Shown in pieces: positions 9,627-19,496 of a DNA stretch of 64,000 nucleotides. A program made the translations under genes and the position numbers. The DNA comes from Deltaproteobacteria bacterium (lineage in GTDB: Bacteria > Desulfobacterota > Desulfuromonadia > Geobacterales > DSM-12255), in contig JAJZTK010000003.1 of the NCBI GenBank assembly GCA_021849045.1, positions 1 through 64,000 on the forward strand, read 5' to 3'. Each line of letters opens with the position of its first letter. The first letter of the stretch is position 1. The notes under the pieces are model-generated. The model saw nothing but the letters and a program-made list of their open reading frames with translations. It was not told where the DNA came from and did no database searches.

Positions 9627-10315
9627 AGAAGGTTCCAGGCGAGCGATACGCGCCGTTTGATCTGCAGCCATGGTCTGAACTCAATCTTGAAGTCGGTCAG
9701 GCTGGCGCCGTGCTTGCGGTACTGCATCGTCACTTCGGGAATGAACGCTGTGCTGCCGATCCGCTCGCAGAGCTGGCCGAGCCACATGTCGTGCATCGGT
9801 ATCCGGCGGGGAAACGGCAGCGCCCGCGCCAACAGATCGCGGGAAAAGGCGATGCAGCAGCCGAGATAGCGATTGTCGTACAGGTTTTTCCAGAACCCCG
9901 GGCCGGCCTTCAGCTTTTGCAGTACCGACGGATGGATCATTGCCTCGTTCTCGTCCACCACCTGGGCATCCAGCACCACCAGGTAGGGCCGCCGCGACTC
10001 CCGTGCAAACTGGTCCCGCACCACGGCCAGCTTGTTCTCCAGCCAGACGTCATCCTGGTCGGCCAGCACCAGGATGTCGCCACGAGCCTGCTGCAGGGCG
10101 AACTCGAAGTTGAAGATCGGGCTTTTGAAACGGTTCCCCGTGAAGAGGCGGATGCGCGGGTCACCGAAGGAGCGGATGATCGCCACGGTGTTGTCCGTCG
10201 AGGAATCGTCGGCGATCACCAGTTCGTCGCCGGCCGCCAGTTGGGGGAGGATCGTCTCAAGTTGGCGGCGGAGGAACCGCTCGCCGTTGCAGGTGGCCAT
10301 GCAGACGGAGATCAT
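9605..10315 (-). CDS. Glycosyltransferase family 2 (rhamnosyltransferase-like)
   Basis: MISVCMATCNGERFLRRQLETILPQL...VLADQDDVW. Confidence 0.9.
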   Translation of the reverse strand: MISVCMATCNGERFLRRQLETILPQLAAGDELVIADDSSTDNTVAIIRSFGDPRIRLFTGNRFKSPIFNFEFALQQARGDILVLADQDDVWLENKLAVVRDQFARESRRPYLVVLDAQVVDENEAMIHPSVLQKLKAGPGFWKNLYDNRYLGCCIAFSRDLLARALPFPRRIPMHDMWLGQLCERIGSTAFIPEVTMQYRKHGASLTDFKIEFRPWLQIKRRVSLAWNLLCRSYLS

Positions 10316-10451
10316 AAATCAGGGACCGGAGACCGGTAACGACATGAACCAGGGACCTGGCATCGAGAGCTGGAGGACCGTGAGATGTGAGAGATACAAC
10401 GTGAACCGTAAAAAGTGAATAATCATCTTATGGGTCTCGGTCGCCACCACT

Positions 10452-10805
10452 TCACCCGACACTATTGGCGGGCACTCCTTGGAACAGGATCGCCTGGAGT
10501 TTTGCCAACACCTCCTGGAGAGTCGTATCGCCGACCCTGGCAACCTTCCGGATCCCCCTGGTCTGCCAATCAAGGCATTTGACCTGATCTGCAAGAACCA
10601 CCCCGCGTACCTTCGAGGTACCACGGATTGCCACCTCAAATGGATACCCCTTGATCTGGCTTGTTATGGGGCAGCAGAGCATCATGCCAATCCTGTTGTA
10701 CAGGGAAGGGGAAAGCACAATTGCCGGTCTGTGCCCGGCCTGTTCATGCCCCGCCTGGGGATTGAGGTTGATCCAAACCAGGTCACCGCGTTCCGGGACA
10801 TACAT
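10452..10805 (-). CDS. mazF: Type II toxin, MazF/PemK family endoribonuclease
   Basis: YVPERGDLVWINLNPQAGHEQAGHRPAIVLSP; overlaps upstream antitoxin gene by 1 nt. Confidence 0.88.
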   Translation of the reverse strand: MYVPERGDLVWINLNPQAGHEQAGHRPAIVLSPSLYNRIGMMLCCPITSQIKGYPFEVAIRGTSKVRGVVLADQVKCLDWQTRGIRKVARVGDTTLQEVLAKLQAILFQGVPANSVG

Positions 10806-11050
10806 TAGAAAAGCTCCCTCCCAACAGGAACGTCTCTTTCCACCTCAGCATGCATGTTCTCTCCGGTAACCTGAGCCATCAGTTCTTCAAGGGAGAAGGC
10901 GGGCTCTTTGGCAACCGGTCTGATAATGATCTCATGATCCTTGACCGAAATCTCCACCGGGGTGTTTTCCTCGATGCCGCAATCACGCGCGATATTCCTG
11001 GGTATCCTGCACGCCAGACTGTTGCCCCACCTGAGCGCCTTGGCCAGCAT
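10805..11050 (-). CDS. mazE: Antitoxin, MazE/AbrB-fold
   Basis: KALRWGNSLACRIPRNIARDCGIEENTPVEI SpoVT/AbrB-like; adjacent to MazF. Confidence 0.85.
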   Translation of the reverse strand: MLAKALRWGNSLACRIPRNIARDCGIEENTPVEISVKDHEIIIRPVAKEPAFSLEELMAQVTGENMHAEVERDVPVGRELF

Positions 11051-11088
11051 CCGTCAACCTCCATAGGGTTTTTCTGTATGGTAACAAC

Positions 11089-11107
11089 GTAGAAACAATG
11101 TGTCTAC
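11089..11107. promoter_or_regulatory. Candidate MazEF operator (imperfect inverted repeat)
   Basis: gtagaaaca-a-tgtgtctac, 8/9 complementary, about 40 nt upstream of mazE start. Confidence 0.4.
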
Positions 11108-11157
11108 ACTTTTGTACGAAGTACGCGATGGGACAGGCCGCTCAATGCGTTCGTCTC

Positions 11158-11202
11158 GCCCCGAGCCCCGAGCCCTCAGCCCTCAGCCCTCAGCCCTCAG
11201 CC
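11158..11202. repeat. Heptanucleotide tandem repeat (gccccga)x2 (gccctca)x4
   Basis: direct reading of gccccgagccccgagccctcagccctcagccctcagccctcagcc. Confidence 0.9.
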
Positions 11203-12132
11203 GATGACGAGTCTTCCCACGTTCCTGGCGAACCCCGTGTAGAAAAAGCGGTACTTCAGCAGGTACCAGCGCCGCAGGAGGCCATTGAACGAGTCGAGCC
11301 GGGCGTAGACCGAAAGCATCTCCCGCTGGGCTGGCGTGAGGCGCTCTCCATAGCGCTCCAGGAAGGCGACGCCCTGGGCCAGCACCTGCCGGATAATCTC
11401 CCGTGCCGCCCGCCACTGGGTGAAACGGCGCAGCACGTCGCCCGCGGTGAATCCCTGGGCACCGATATCGTTCAGGCCGTGCTGCCGATAGAGAACGAGT
11501 GGGGTGTCGACGAACCCGACCTGCCCGAAAGCGGCGACAACGAGCGCAAGCCACCAATCGTGCATCATCGCCGCCGTCGGGATGGGCAGGGCCAGGTCGC
11601 GGGCGGCCCGGTTGAAGAGCATGGTGCAGCCGGTGGCGTAGTTCTGGACGAGGACCCGGTTCAGCTGGGTGGAATGGGCGGGATCAGTGTGCTGATAGCG
11701 CCAAAGCGACGGTTCAACCGACTGCAGCCGGGCATCAGTCACTGCGAGGTCGGTATGCACGAGGAGGGAAAGGTCGGCGCCGTGCTGCGCCGCCAGCTCG
11801 TTCATCGCCGCCATGGCCCGCTCGATCTTCTCAGGGAGCCAGACGTCGTCCTGGTCGCAGAACATCAGGTAATCGGCATCTGCACTAGTCATGAGAGCCG
11901 CGAAGTTGGCGCTGGCCCCGAGCCGGCGGCCGTAGCCGGGAAGGATGGTGATACGGTCGGGGTAGCGCGCCCGGTAGTCGGCTAGGATCAACGGGGTATC
12001 ATCGGTGGAGCCGTCGTCACGCGCTAGCAGTTGCCAGTCGGTGTGGGTCTGGGCCAGGAGGGAGTCGAGCTGTGCGGCCAAGTGTGGGGCGCCGTTGTAG
12101 GTGGCGAGGAGGATGGCGATAGTGCGGTTCAT
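11197..12132 (-). CDS. Glycosyltransferase family 2
   Basis: TIAILLATYNGAPHLAAQLDSLLAQTHTDWQLLARDDGSTDDT...FCDQDDVW. Confidence 0.9.
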   Translation of the reverse strand: MNRTIAILLATYNGAPHLAAQLDSLLAQTHTDWQLLARDDGSTDDTPLILADYRARYPDRITILPGYGRRLGASANFAALMTSADADYLMFCDQDDVWLPEKIERAMAAMNELAAQHGADLSLLVHTDLAVTDARLQSVEPSLWRYQHTDPAHSTQLNRVLVQNYATGCTMLFNRAARDLALPIPTAAMMHDWWLALVVAAFGQVGFVDTPLVLYRQHGLNDIGAQGFTAGDVLRRFTQWRAAREIIRQVLAQGVAFLERYGERLTPAQREMLSVYARLDSFNGLLRRWYLLKYRFFYTGFARNVGRLVIG

Positions 12133-13280
12133 TTTCGGCTATTCCCGGCTTTGGCCAGCGCAACGGTCTCTTTTGTCGCGTTGAGAAAATTTCTGCCGTT
12201 GCGGTGGTCCGGCTCCAGATGGCACCCCTCGGCCCACTCGTTCCAGGCGTTGATGAAGACAATACGCTCCCCTTCAGGGAAGGCAGTGGTCCGCTTTAGG
12301 GAATCCGCCAGCCACTGGCCGTAAAGGTTCGCGTCATCGTTCTGGATCACGGTAACATTTGTCCGTCGCCGGGAACTGTTGTCCCAGCTTGGAAACACGC
12401 AGGGGAAAACCCGTTCTTCGTGTTGAGGTTTTTGCCGGGAGAAGCTGACAATTTTTTCATAGCGGTACCGGTAAACCCCTCTCATTCCCGGGTTCACCAA
12501 CCGTCCCAACCAACGCAATACCTTTTCTGCCCATGAAAAATGTCCGGTGCGGTTTGCTTCGGCAACGTCCCGCGGATTCGGCTGAAAATCGACGAGGGCA
12601 TCAATCCCCAAAGCCTGTGCCTCTTGCCAAGAGAGATCAAACTGCATATTTTTTACCGCACAGAGGTAGATCCCAGGATATCCATACTCCCGGGCAGCAG
12701 CCTGCCACTCCCGGACAATTTCCTTGAGCCGCGGTATTTGCTCGGCACGGTAGATTAAGAAAAGAGGCCTTCCGTCAATCCGTATATAGCGTCTATCGGC
12801 AAAGGCCCGTTCCAGCCAGGCTAAGTGGGCCAAGTGGTCGTAGTTTGCGTAGTCCTGAGCGGCCAGCACCTCCCGGTCAAGGCCGTCCCAGGCCCGGGTC
12901 CAGTTTTCGTTGGCCCAGCAGAGACAGAAAGGAAAGTCAGGTGCGCCTGAGGTGAGCACTTCGTTAAACGGCCTCTCCAGCAGCATCTTGCCGTTGAACC
13001 AGTAGTGGTAGTAGCAGAAACCGGAGATCCCGTGTTCGCGGGCGAGATCGGCCTGGGCCTGGCGCGTCTCTTGGAGGCGCAGGTCGCAGAAGCCGAGATC
13101 GGCCGGAATCTGGGGCTGGTGGTGGCCAGAAAAACGGGGGGTGGACTTTGCCACGTTGGTCCACTCGGTGAACCCCTTCCCCCACCAAGCATCGTTTTCA
13201 GGGATCGGGTGGAACTGGGGGAGGTAGAAGACAATAAGCCTTGTCGATGACCCAGAGTATCGGTTCATGTATTCACGCAA
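12129..13280 (-). CDS. WbsX-like / GH99-like polysaccharide biosynthesis protein
   Basis: LIVFYLPQFHPIPENDAWWGKGFTEWTNVAKSTPRFSGHHQPQIPADLGFCDLR signature of the WbsX family. Confidence 0.88.
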   Translation of the reverse strand: MREYMNRYSGSSTRLIVFYLPQFHPIPENDAWWGKGFTEWTNVAKSTPRFSGHHQPQIPADLGFCDLRLQETRQAQADLAREHGISGFCYYHYWFNGKMLLERPFNEVLTSGAPDFPFCLCWANENWTRAWDGLDREVLAAQDYANYDHLAHLAWLERAFADRRYIRIDGRPLFLIYRAEQIPRLKEIVREWQAAAREYGYPGIYLCAVKNMQFDLSWQEAQALGIDALVDFQPNPRDVAEANRTGHFSWAEKVLRWLGRLVNPGMRGVYRYRYEKIVSFSRQKPQHEERVFPCVFPSWDNSSRRRTNVTVIQNDDANLYGQWLADSLKRTTAFPEGERIVFINAWNEWAEGCHLEPDHRNGRNFLNATKETVALAKAGNSRK

Positions 13281-13341
13281 TCATCCGTATGCTCTTCCAG
13301 GGAGTTTTCTGATAGCCGCCAATTAGCGGGCTGCTTCATTA

Positions 13342-14529
13342 TCAATTTCCTGTCAGTAATGCATGAATTTTTCTGAGCGGCGCCGTTACTTTCCAGCTCA
13401 GAGAATTGAGGATCAGTGCATTGTTCTTCTCCAACATTTCAACATTCTTGTTTAACACCTCAAGTCGGCTCGCCAGAAGGCTGCTGTTCTGTGTCATCTC
13501 AGAATGGCATCGCACCCTGATAATATTTTGGGGCATATTGTTCGCTTCAAATGGATCACCGAGTGCGTTCCGCTCCTCACGACTCATTCCCAGGAAAGCC
13601 TTGCGCTCTTCGTTGGTGATTGGCTCACCGTTGGCATACTTGGCAAAGGAGTACTGATAGTCACTGAACTCCGCCCACTCCTGGTTCTGCAACTTGTCGA
13701 AGTACCCGGCAAGAAGCCGGTACAGGGGACTGCCAACAGGTGCAGTCACCCGATCCTGATGGACGGAGACCTTGGTCAGGTCGTTACGGCTCAAGCCTGA
13801 AAAGCGGAAAAATTTCAATTCGCCACTGTCAGTAACCCACTGTTCGTCCAGACAATTCAGTTTCCGCTGGAAGACGTTCCAATAGGCCATATTATAGGCC
13901 GGGTCGCGAAGAATGCACACTCTGTCCGAAAATGACGGAAATGCCGCCGCCCAGAACTGGTCGACAAAATATTGGTGCGAGACATCAAAAATACACTTTT
14001 CGACCAACACGCTCTGCCACCAGTGGAGCAATTCGATCACTTCCCCGCTGTTGGCAATTCCCAAAAAGCCGAGATTGAACTGCCCTGCCCTGATGTACGA
14101 TGCCATTACAGGACTCTTGGCATCAGTCGGTACCGGTTTGCAGACATGCGGGGTGAGAACAACATCATTCTCCGTCACAAGACGTGTCAAGAAGGTCAAA
14201 TCACCGTAGACCTCAATGTCCGGGTCAAAATATACGATAGCCTCGTACCCTTCCTTCAACAACGTCTCCAGGAAGAACGGTTTGAGCGCCGTATTGTACT
14301 CGGTAATGTCGTAGTAAAAGGCCATCTGCAGCCAGTCTACACAACTTACATCAGCAGGTGAATACACCGGTCGCCCGATCTTCGCAACTATCTCCCGGCA
14401 GCATTCCGGCCGTTCGCAGAGCAGAATCCGCAGGTCAGCATCCGGATAATGGGCATGAAGCGACTTCTCCAGAACCTGAACCCGTGACAGGTAGTTGGCA
14501 CTGGCAATGGTGCAAAAGGCAATTTTCAT
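13342..14529 (-). CDS. Putative glycosyltransferase (GT8-like) with SLSWKVTAPLR tail
   Basis: MKIAFCTIASANYLSRVQVLEKSL...AIVYFDPDIEVYGDL. Confidence 0.65.
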   Translation of the reverse strand: MKIAFCTIASANYLSRVQVLEKSLHAHYPDADLRILLCERPECCREIVAKIGRPVYSPADVSCVDWLQMAFYYDITEYNTALKPFFLETLLKEGYEAIVYFDPDIEVYGDLTFLTRLVTENDVVLTPHVCKPVPTDAKSPVMASYIRAGQFNLGFLGIANSGEVIELLHWWQSVLVEKCIFDVSHQYFVDQFWAAAFPSFSDRVCILRDPAYNMAYWNVFQRKLNCLDEQWVTDSGELKFFRFSGLSRNDLTKVSVHQDRVTAPVGSPLYRLLAGYFDKLQNQEWAEFSDYQYSFAKYANGEPITNEERKAFLGMSREERNALGDPFEANNMPQNIIRVRCHSEMTQNSSLLASRLEVLNKNVEMLEKNNALILNSLSWKVTAPLRKIHALLTGN

Positions 14530-14532
14530 GGG

Positions 14533-16095
14533 TCAGACCTTCCTCGGAATACTCCCTTGTTCGTAATTTGCGGCCAGCATCGACTGAATCTCGGACCAGA
14601 GCCGGTCCGGAAGAACAAAATTATCGCACGAAGACTTGTTCTGTGGGGCACAAACCTCCATATAGCAGCAGGGGCGGCAGCTCATACCGTTTTCCAGGTA
14701 CAGATAACGATCGGAAATACGCGCATCGGAATTGGCCGGCTTGGTGGGGCCAAACAGACAGATGGTCGGCAGCCCCTGGACATGGGCAGCATAGTGGCTC
14801 GGAAACGAGTCGCTCCCCACCAGAAGATGGTGGGAGGTCAGCAACGCTTTGAACTGCTCGAGCCCCTTGAAGGTGATGCTTTGGTACGCCCCGAAATCCC
14901 GGTCCTCGGTACCGAGAATGGTAATCTCAATACCTTTTGCCAGCAGGCAGCGGATCAACACTTTCTGATAGGTTTTCGGGTAGACCTTGAGCCCCCAGCC
15001 GGCGTCGAAGTGGAGTAGTACACGGTACGGCTTGAGCGGTATCGAAGGCCTGAACACCGGTGGGTCGGGCTTGGTTTTCGTTATGAGGTCAGAGTTGGTC
15101 AGAAAACTCTGCCCCAGGGCAAAGCCAAAGTGGTCGATGAGGTGGAATTCGGAGGCGTTATAGTTCCGCACCTGGCGGCAGTAATAATAGAAGCTGAACG
15201 GCGGCAATTCGTGGGCGAACCCCATGAAGCCCTGCTCGTCGGTTGCGATGTTCCCATCGCGGTAAGGAGGGGGAGGATCGATGGACTCCATGGCATACCT
15301 GGGAGACACGTCCTCCAGGATATTGGCGTACCGTCGGTTCACCACAATGCTGCCGATGTGACTGGCAGCCGTGTTGTTTGCGGCAAGGGCATAAAAGAGG
15401 ACATCACCGGCGTGGTGAGGCATGATCGAGGTGAACTTCACCGAATCACGCAGGTCGTGCAGTTGGGCCTCACCCTGCAGGGCTGCTCCTGGGAACGGTG
15501 CTTTCAATCTCTGCACCGAAAAGACTCTTTCGAGCAGTGAGACGGCAGTCCGCGCCGTCCATTGGTAGATGAACGTAAGGTCCTCATTCACAAAAAAACC
15601 ATTGCCGGTATCCGCTCGCACAGAGTCATCGATGATCGAAACCGCACCATCGGCAAAGAAGCAGAGGTTCAACAGACTCTGATCAAGCCAGCTGTTCACT
15701 GTCGACAGGAGTGAGAGGTAACGCTCCTCGCATCGGCCTATTCGAGCAGGCAGATAGTAGCCAATCGGGAAACCTCCCTTATCGGAAACAACTATCGGGG
15801 AATCGTCTGCACCCAGTTCTGCCAGATGGGCCAGAGTTTGTTCAACTGTGCCGGAGGTTACTGCTATGAACGGATTGAAGAGAAAGCAGCTGTCTGCACG
15901 CTCCCCATCGCCAAGGAGATAAAGCCTGCGGAACAGCTCCATGACGTAGCGTGCAGGTGTGCCAAATGCAGAATAAAAAATCCGGAACAAGGAAAGCTGA
16001 TCCGTGGAAATGGAAAAGTTATAGATGGCGAACCGGTTACACTCTGCGCCATCAAGGGCATACCGTTTTGCTTCGTGGATGATTCCAACCTTCAT
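14533..16095 (-). CDS. Large protein with C-terminal glycosyltransferase family 9 (heptosyltransferase-like) domain
   Basis: YRVLLHFDAGWGLKVYPKTYQKVLIRCLLAKG...LLVGSDSFPSHYAAHVQGLPTICLFGPTKP; start at internal Met 16095 overlapping the upstream stop. Confidence 0.72.
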   Translation of the reverse strand: MKVGIIHEAKRYALDGAECNRFAIYNFSISTDQLSLFRIFYSAFGTPARYVMELFRRLYLLGDGERADSCFLFNPFIAVTSGTVEQTLAHLAELGADDSPIVVSDKGGFPIGYYLPARIGRCEERYLSLLSTVNSWLDQSLLNLCFFADGAVSIIDDSVRADTGNGFFVNEDLTFIYQWTARTAVSLLERVFSVQRLKAPFPGAALQGEAQLHDLRDSVKFTSIMPHHAGDVLFYALAANNTAASHIGSIVVNRRYANILEDVSPRYAMESIDPPPPYRDGNIATDEQGFMGFAHELPPFSFYYYCRQVRNYNASEFHLIDHFGFALGQSFLTNSDLITKTKPDPPVFRPSIPLKPYRVLLHFDAGWGLKVYPKTYQKVLIRCLLAKGIEITILGTEDRDFGAYQSITFKGLEQFKALLTSHHLLVGSDSFPSHYAAHVQGLPTICLFGPTKPANSDARISDRYLYLENGMSCRPCCYMEVCAPQNKSSCDNFVLPDRLWSEIQSMLAANYEQGSIPRKV

Positions 16096-16967
16096 GACTT
16101 CTCCGCCAGCCTGGCAACTACCTGCAACTCCGAGTAGTCGGCATTGGACGGGTCGTACGACTGCATAGCCTTGCGCAGCCCCCTGAAACGAAGGAACGAA
16201 CTCACCGCAGCACACCCCTTTCGGTATATGGCGTAGCGATTGTAATGCGGTCGTCCCCAAGCTTGGTCAAGCATCCTGAAAAACGACACCTTATCAAGGT
16301 CGGTATAGAGGTTGGCGTCCCAACGCTCAGCATAGCGAACGTCATCAACGGTAAAACCGTGCCGTTTGAGGAGGCTGGTCAATCCGGCGGCAGTAAAGTG
16401 GAGCGTATGCAGCAAGGGCGGCTGCGCCCATACCCACTGCGTCCCCAGATCGCTGTACCCCCTGCCGCCCGCATTAGGTACAGCAATAATCAGTCCCCCA
16501 TCAGGTTGGAGAAGCTCCCTCATCTCCATAACTGTCCGGTCAGGGTCATTGGCATGCTCAAGAACATGGAGGGCAATGACCGTATCCCACTTCCCTTCTT
16601 TCTGGTCATCACGCCGACAAAAGGGGTCATAAGTTCGCGACACATACCCATGAGCCTTAAGAGCCTCAGACAGGTACCCTACCCCACCACCAAAATCAAG
16701 AACAGTATTGCCAAGATGCGGGCGATACTCTCTTATTCGCTCACGACAATCCCGCAGCTTAGCCGAGTAATGATCCTGATACCACCGATAGTCAAAACAT
16801 TCGTCATATACCTTAACAAGCACATCATCGCTCGGCATGGGATCCGTCGAGATTGAACAGCATGTTGAACAGGCTACCAGCTTATAGTTAACGCCCCAGA
16901 TCGACCATATCTGATCCGAATAAGGCTTTAGACTACCGTTGCGACAGACAATACACTCAGCCATCAT
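16092..16967 (-). CDS. Class I SAM-dependent methyltransferase with N-terminal Cys-rich segment
   Basis: C-x2-C / C-x2-C N-terminus; VLDFGGGVGYLSEALKAHG motif I; ALHVLEHANDP. Confidence 0.82.
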   Translation of the reverse strand: MMAECIVCRNGSLKPYSDQIWSIWGVNYKLVACSTCCSISTDPMPSDDVLVKVYDECFDYRWYQDHYSAKLRDCRERIREYRPHLGNTVLDFGGGVGYLSEALKAHGYVSRTYDPFCRRDDQKEGKWDTVIALHVLEHANDPDRTVMEMRELLQPDGGLIIAVPNAGGRGYSDLGTQWVWAQPPLLHTLHFTAAGLTSLLKRHGFTVDDVRYAERWDANLYTDLDKVSFFRMLDQAWGRPHYNRYAIYRKGCAAVSSFLRFRGLRKAMQSYDPSNADYSELQVVARLAEKS

Positions 16968-16978
16968 TCACTCCATAC

Positions 16979-18661
16979 CTATCGGTTTGTAATAAATTGA
17001 TGCAATCTTCTCAAGGGTGCAGTAATCCTCCAACTAAAGGAGCCATGGATCATTGCCAGCGCCTCACGCGCCTGGTTGAGGCTTCTGCTGTAGAGGTTCA
17101 CCATCCTCAAATACTCACCCACCCTGGCGTCAACATCACCCGCATAGTAATCCAGAATGCCGTCGCAGCGATAGGCGCACTTCAACAGCGTGGACTGCAG
17201 CAAAGAAACATTCCGGGAGAAATCCCGTGCAGCTACCTCGGCGCAGGCCTTAGCAAAATCGGCTTCGTCGAAGCCGTCGTCAAGGCAGCATGTGCAGCTC
17301 AGGTCCAGCCCCGCAGTCCATGCGGTATACCCATGCCCCACGACGATGAGTGACGGGACTCTCTGGCTGGAAGCCACGAGGGAAAGCAACCCGACACCAC
17401 CGACAAAGAAAAGGCTTCGGGCCAGTACTGCCGCAGCTCCGGCGATATCAACACGATGATCGCCGCCGGGAAGCCGTACCACCACGTCATGGCCTGCCGA
17501 GTCGCACACAACCACGCATACCCCTCTATCACTCAAAAGTCCCACAACATCAAATGCAGTATCCTCGATTAACTTGGCATCAACCGCCACATAATCCTTT
17601 CCATCGGGAAGCAGCATTGCCGCTGTTTTCTTTTCGTTCTCGCCCGGATAAAGGAGCGGCTGAAGTTCATCGAGATGTACTGCCGCCTGTTCTGCCAGTG
17701 AGAGAGGAACCGGGAGAGCAGAAGAGATGGCTGCAAAGTCGAAAGCCACCAATCGGTCATATTCGAGAGCATCAAAGGGGAGATCGGGAGTAAAACAGCG
17801 CGTAACCGCAGGGTTTCCCAGAAAAATTTCCGGCCGGTTTGTGACCAGATCGAACTGAACCAACGCTTGCTCCTCCTTCAACATTCGCAGCACCGGTGTA
17901 GTCTGTAGAAGTAGGGTTGGATCAGTAGACACGGCGCGTACCAGAATCTTCGAGGTAAATGATCGGTTCTGAAGATAGCCGGACCAACGTTTCAGGAAAG
18001 TTTTCTTATTGGTTTCCTTGGCCCGCTTGAGAAGGCCTTGATCGATGTTGAACGCTGTAGCATTATTCACGTGATCGTGCACACAGGGGACCAATTCGAT
18101 ATCGAATCCCATCTGGCGATAACGTAGAGACAGATCGGTGTCCTCATAATAGGCGAGTTCATACTCACGGGAAAACAGGCCATAACGTAAGGCCAGCATC
18201 CGAGGAATCATAAGACAAGAAGCCTCGACATACTCCAGTTTTTGAGGGTCAATACTCCCTGTACCATCATCCGTGAGGCACGTATGGTTGCCGGCAAATC
18301 CGACAAGCGCCAGTTTGAGGTTATCAAGAAAGCACTTCTTGAGTTTCTCCAACCATCCCTTTTCGTGAATGAAGATGTCGTTGTTCAGGACGACAAAAAA
18401 TTCGCCTCTGGCAAGACGCAGGGCCTGGTTGTGCGGATAACCGAATCCGGTGTTGTAAGGATAGGTAATGACCCGGCAATTGGGGTGATTACTTGCAAAC
18501 TCGGCCAAAAATTCTGCCGTGCCGTCGGTCGAAGCGTTGTCGCTGATTATTAGTTCATAATCAGAACCGGAATTGGCCTCGATCTGATCCAGACACTTCC
18601 TGGTAAGTTCAAGATTGTTCAGAACGGCGATGGATATGCTGTAGCGCATGCTTTGTCTCAT
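16979..18661 (-). CDS. Glycosyltransferase family 2 with C-terminal GT9-like region and SFSWRITAPLRR tail
   Basis: YSISIAVLNNLELTRKCLDQIEANSGSDYELIISDNASTDGT; C-terminal half weakly GT9-like. Confidence 0.8.
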   Translation of the reverse strand: MRQSMRYSISIAVLNNLELTRKCLDQIEANSGSDYELIISDNASTDGTAEFLAEFASNHPNCRVITYPYNTGFGYPHNQALRLARGEFFVVLNNDIFIHEKGWLEKLKKCFLDNLKLALVGFAGNHTCLTDDGTGSIDPQKLEYVEASCLMIPRMLALRYGLFSREYELAYYEDTDLSLRYRQMGFDIELVPCVHDHVNNATAFNIDQGLLKRAKETNKKTFLKRWSGYLQNRSFTSKILVRAVSTDPTLLLQTTPVLRMLKEEQALVQFDLVTNRPEIFLGNPAVTRCFTPDLPFDALEYDRLVAFDFAAISSALPVPLSLAEQAAVHLDELQPLLYPGENEKKTAAMLLPDGKDYVAVDAKLIEDTAFDVVGLLSDRGVCVVVCDSAGHDVVVRLPGGDHRVDIAGAAAVLARSLFFVGGVGLLSLVASSQRVPSLIVVGHGYTAWTAGLDLSCTCCLDDGFDEADFAKACAEVAARDFSRNVSLLQSTLLKCAYRCDGILDYYAGDVDARVGEYLRMVNLYSRSLNQAREALAMIHGSFSWRITAPLRRLHQFITNR

Positions 18662-18662
18662 A

Positions 18663-19496
18663 TCAATGTTTCAACCGGCGGTGAAACGCCCGGAGTGGGG
18701 AGGTCACTTTCCAACTGAGGGATGAACGGATGGCGGCTACTTCTCTTTCCTTTGCCACTAACAGTTTCTCAAAGATGGCAATAAGTTGGTCACGTGCAAT
18801 CCTCTGGCCCATATACTTAAGAACTACCAGAAAGCCGTCGGCATATGACTCGGCAGCCCGGGCGGTTGTTTTGGCATCGGGATGAACGACTGATGTTGAC
18901 AGATTTTTCAGGGTCATGGCAAACGAAAACTTCTGGGCAATACGAAACCACAGGTCAGTGTCCATCGCAAAATGCAGATTTTCGTCGAGAGGGCCACACT
19001 CCTGCCAAGCCCTCCGTGTGAAAAAACAGGACGGCTGCATGATGAACCTGTCCACGAGTGTCTGGCATAGAGTTTCGAGGGTCACGGGAAAAGGTTGATA
19101 CACTGTAACCTCTCCCGTTTCTTCATAAAGCATCCCCCCTGCACCGATAACCGCTCCGGCATTGGGATTGGCCTGAAAGGCCTCAACAACTGCCATTAAA
19201 GAGCCGGACTCATAATAGTCATCGGAGTTGAGCCAGCCGAAAATTTCCCCTGTAGCCCGCGCAAACCCCTTATTGATGGCGTGGCTTTGTCCACGGTCCG
19301 GTTCGTTTACCCAGTAGGTAAGGTGCTTTTCGTACCTCTTGATAATCTCTACTGAGTTGTCTTCGCTGCCGCCATCGATTATAAGGTATTCCAAGTTTGG
19401 ATAATTCTGATTGAGAACCGACGTAATAGTGCGTTCCAGGAATCTGCCTTGGTTGAAAGAAGGAGTTACAATTGTAATTTTTGGGATATTATTCAT
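18663..19496 (-). CDS. Glycosyltransferase family 2
   Basis: NIPKITIVTPSFNQGRFLERTITSVLNQNYPNLEYLIIDGGSEDNS; start at internal Met. Confidence 0.9.
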   Translation of the reverse strand: MNNIPKITIVTPSFNQGRFLERTITSVLNQNYPNLEYLIIDGGSEDNSVEIIKRYEKHLTYWVNEPDRGQSHAINKGFARATGEIFGWLNSDDYYESGSLMAVVEAFQANPNAGAVIGAGGMLYEETGEVTVYQPFPVTLETLCQTLVDRFIMQPSCFFTRRAWQECGPLDENLHFAMDTDLWFRIAQKFSFAMTLKNLSTSVVHPDAKTTARAAESYADGFLVVLKYMGQRIARDQLIAIFEKLLVAKEREVAAIRSSLSWKVTSPLRAFHRRLKH

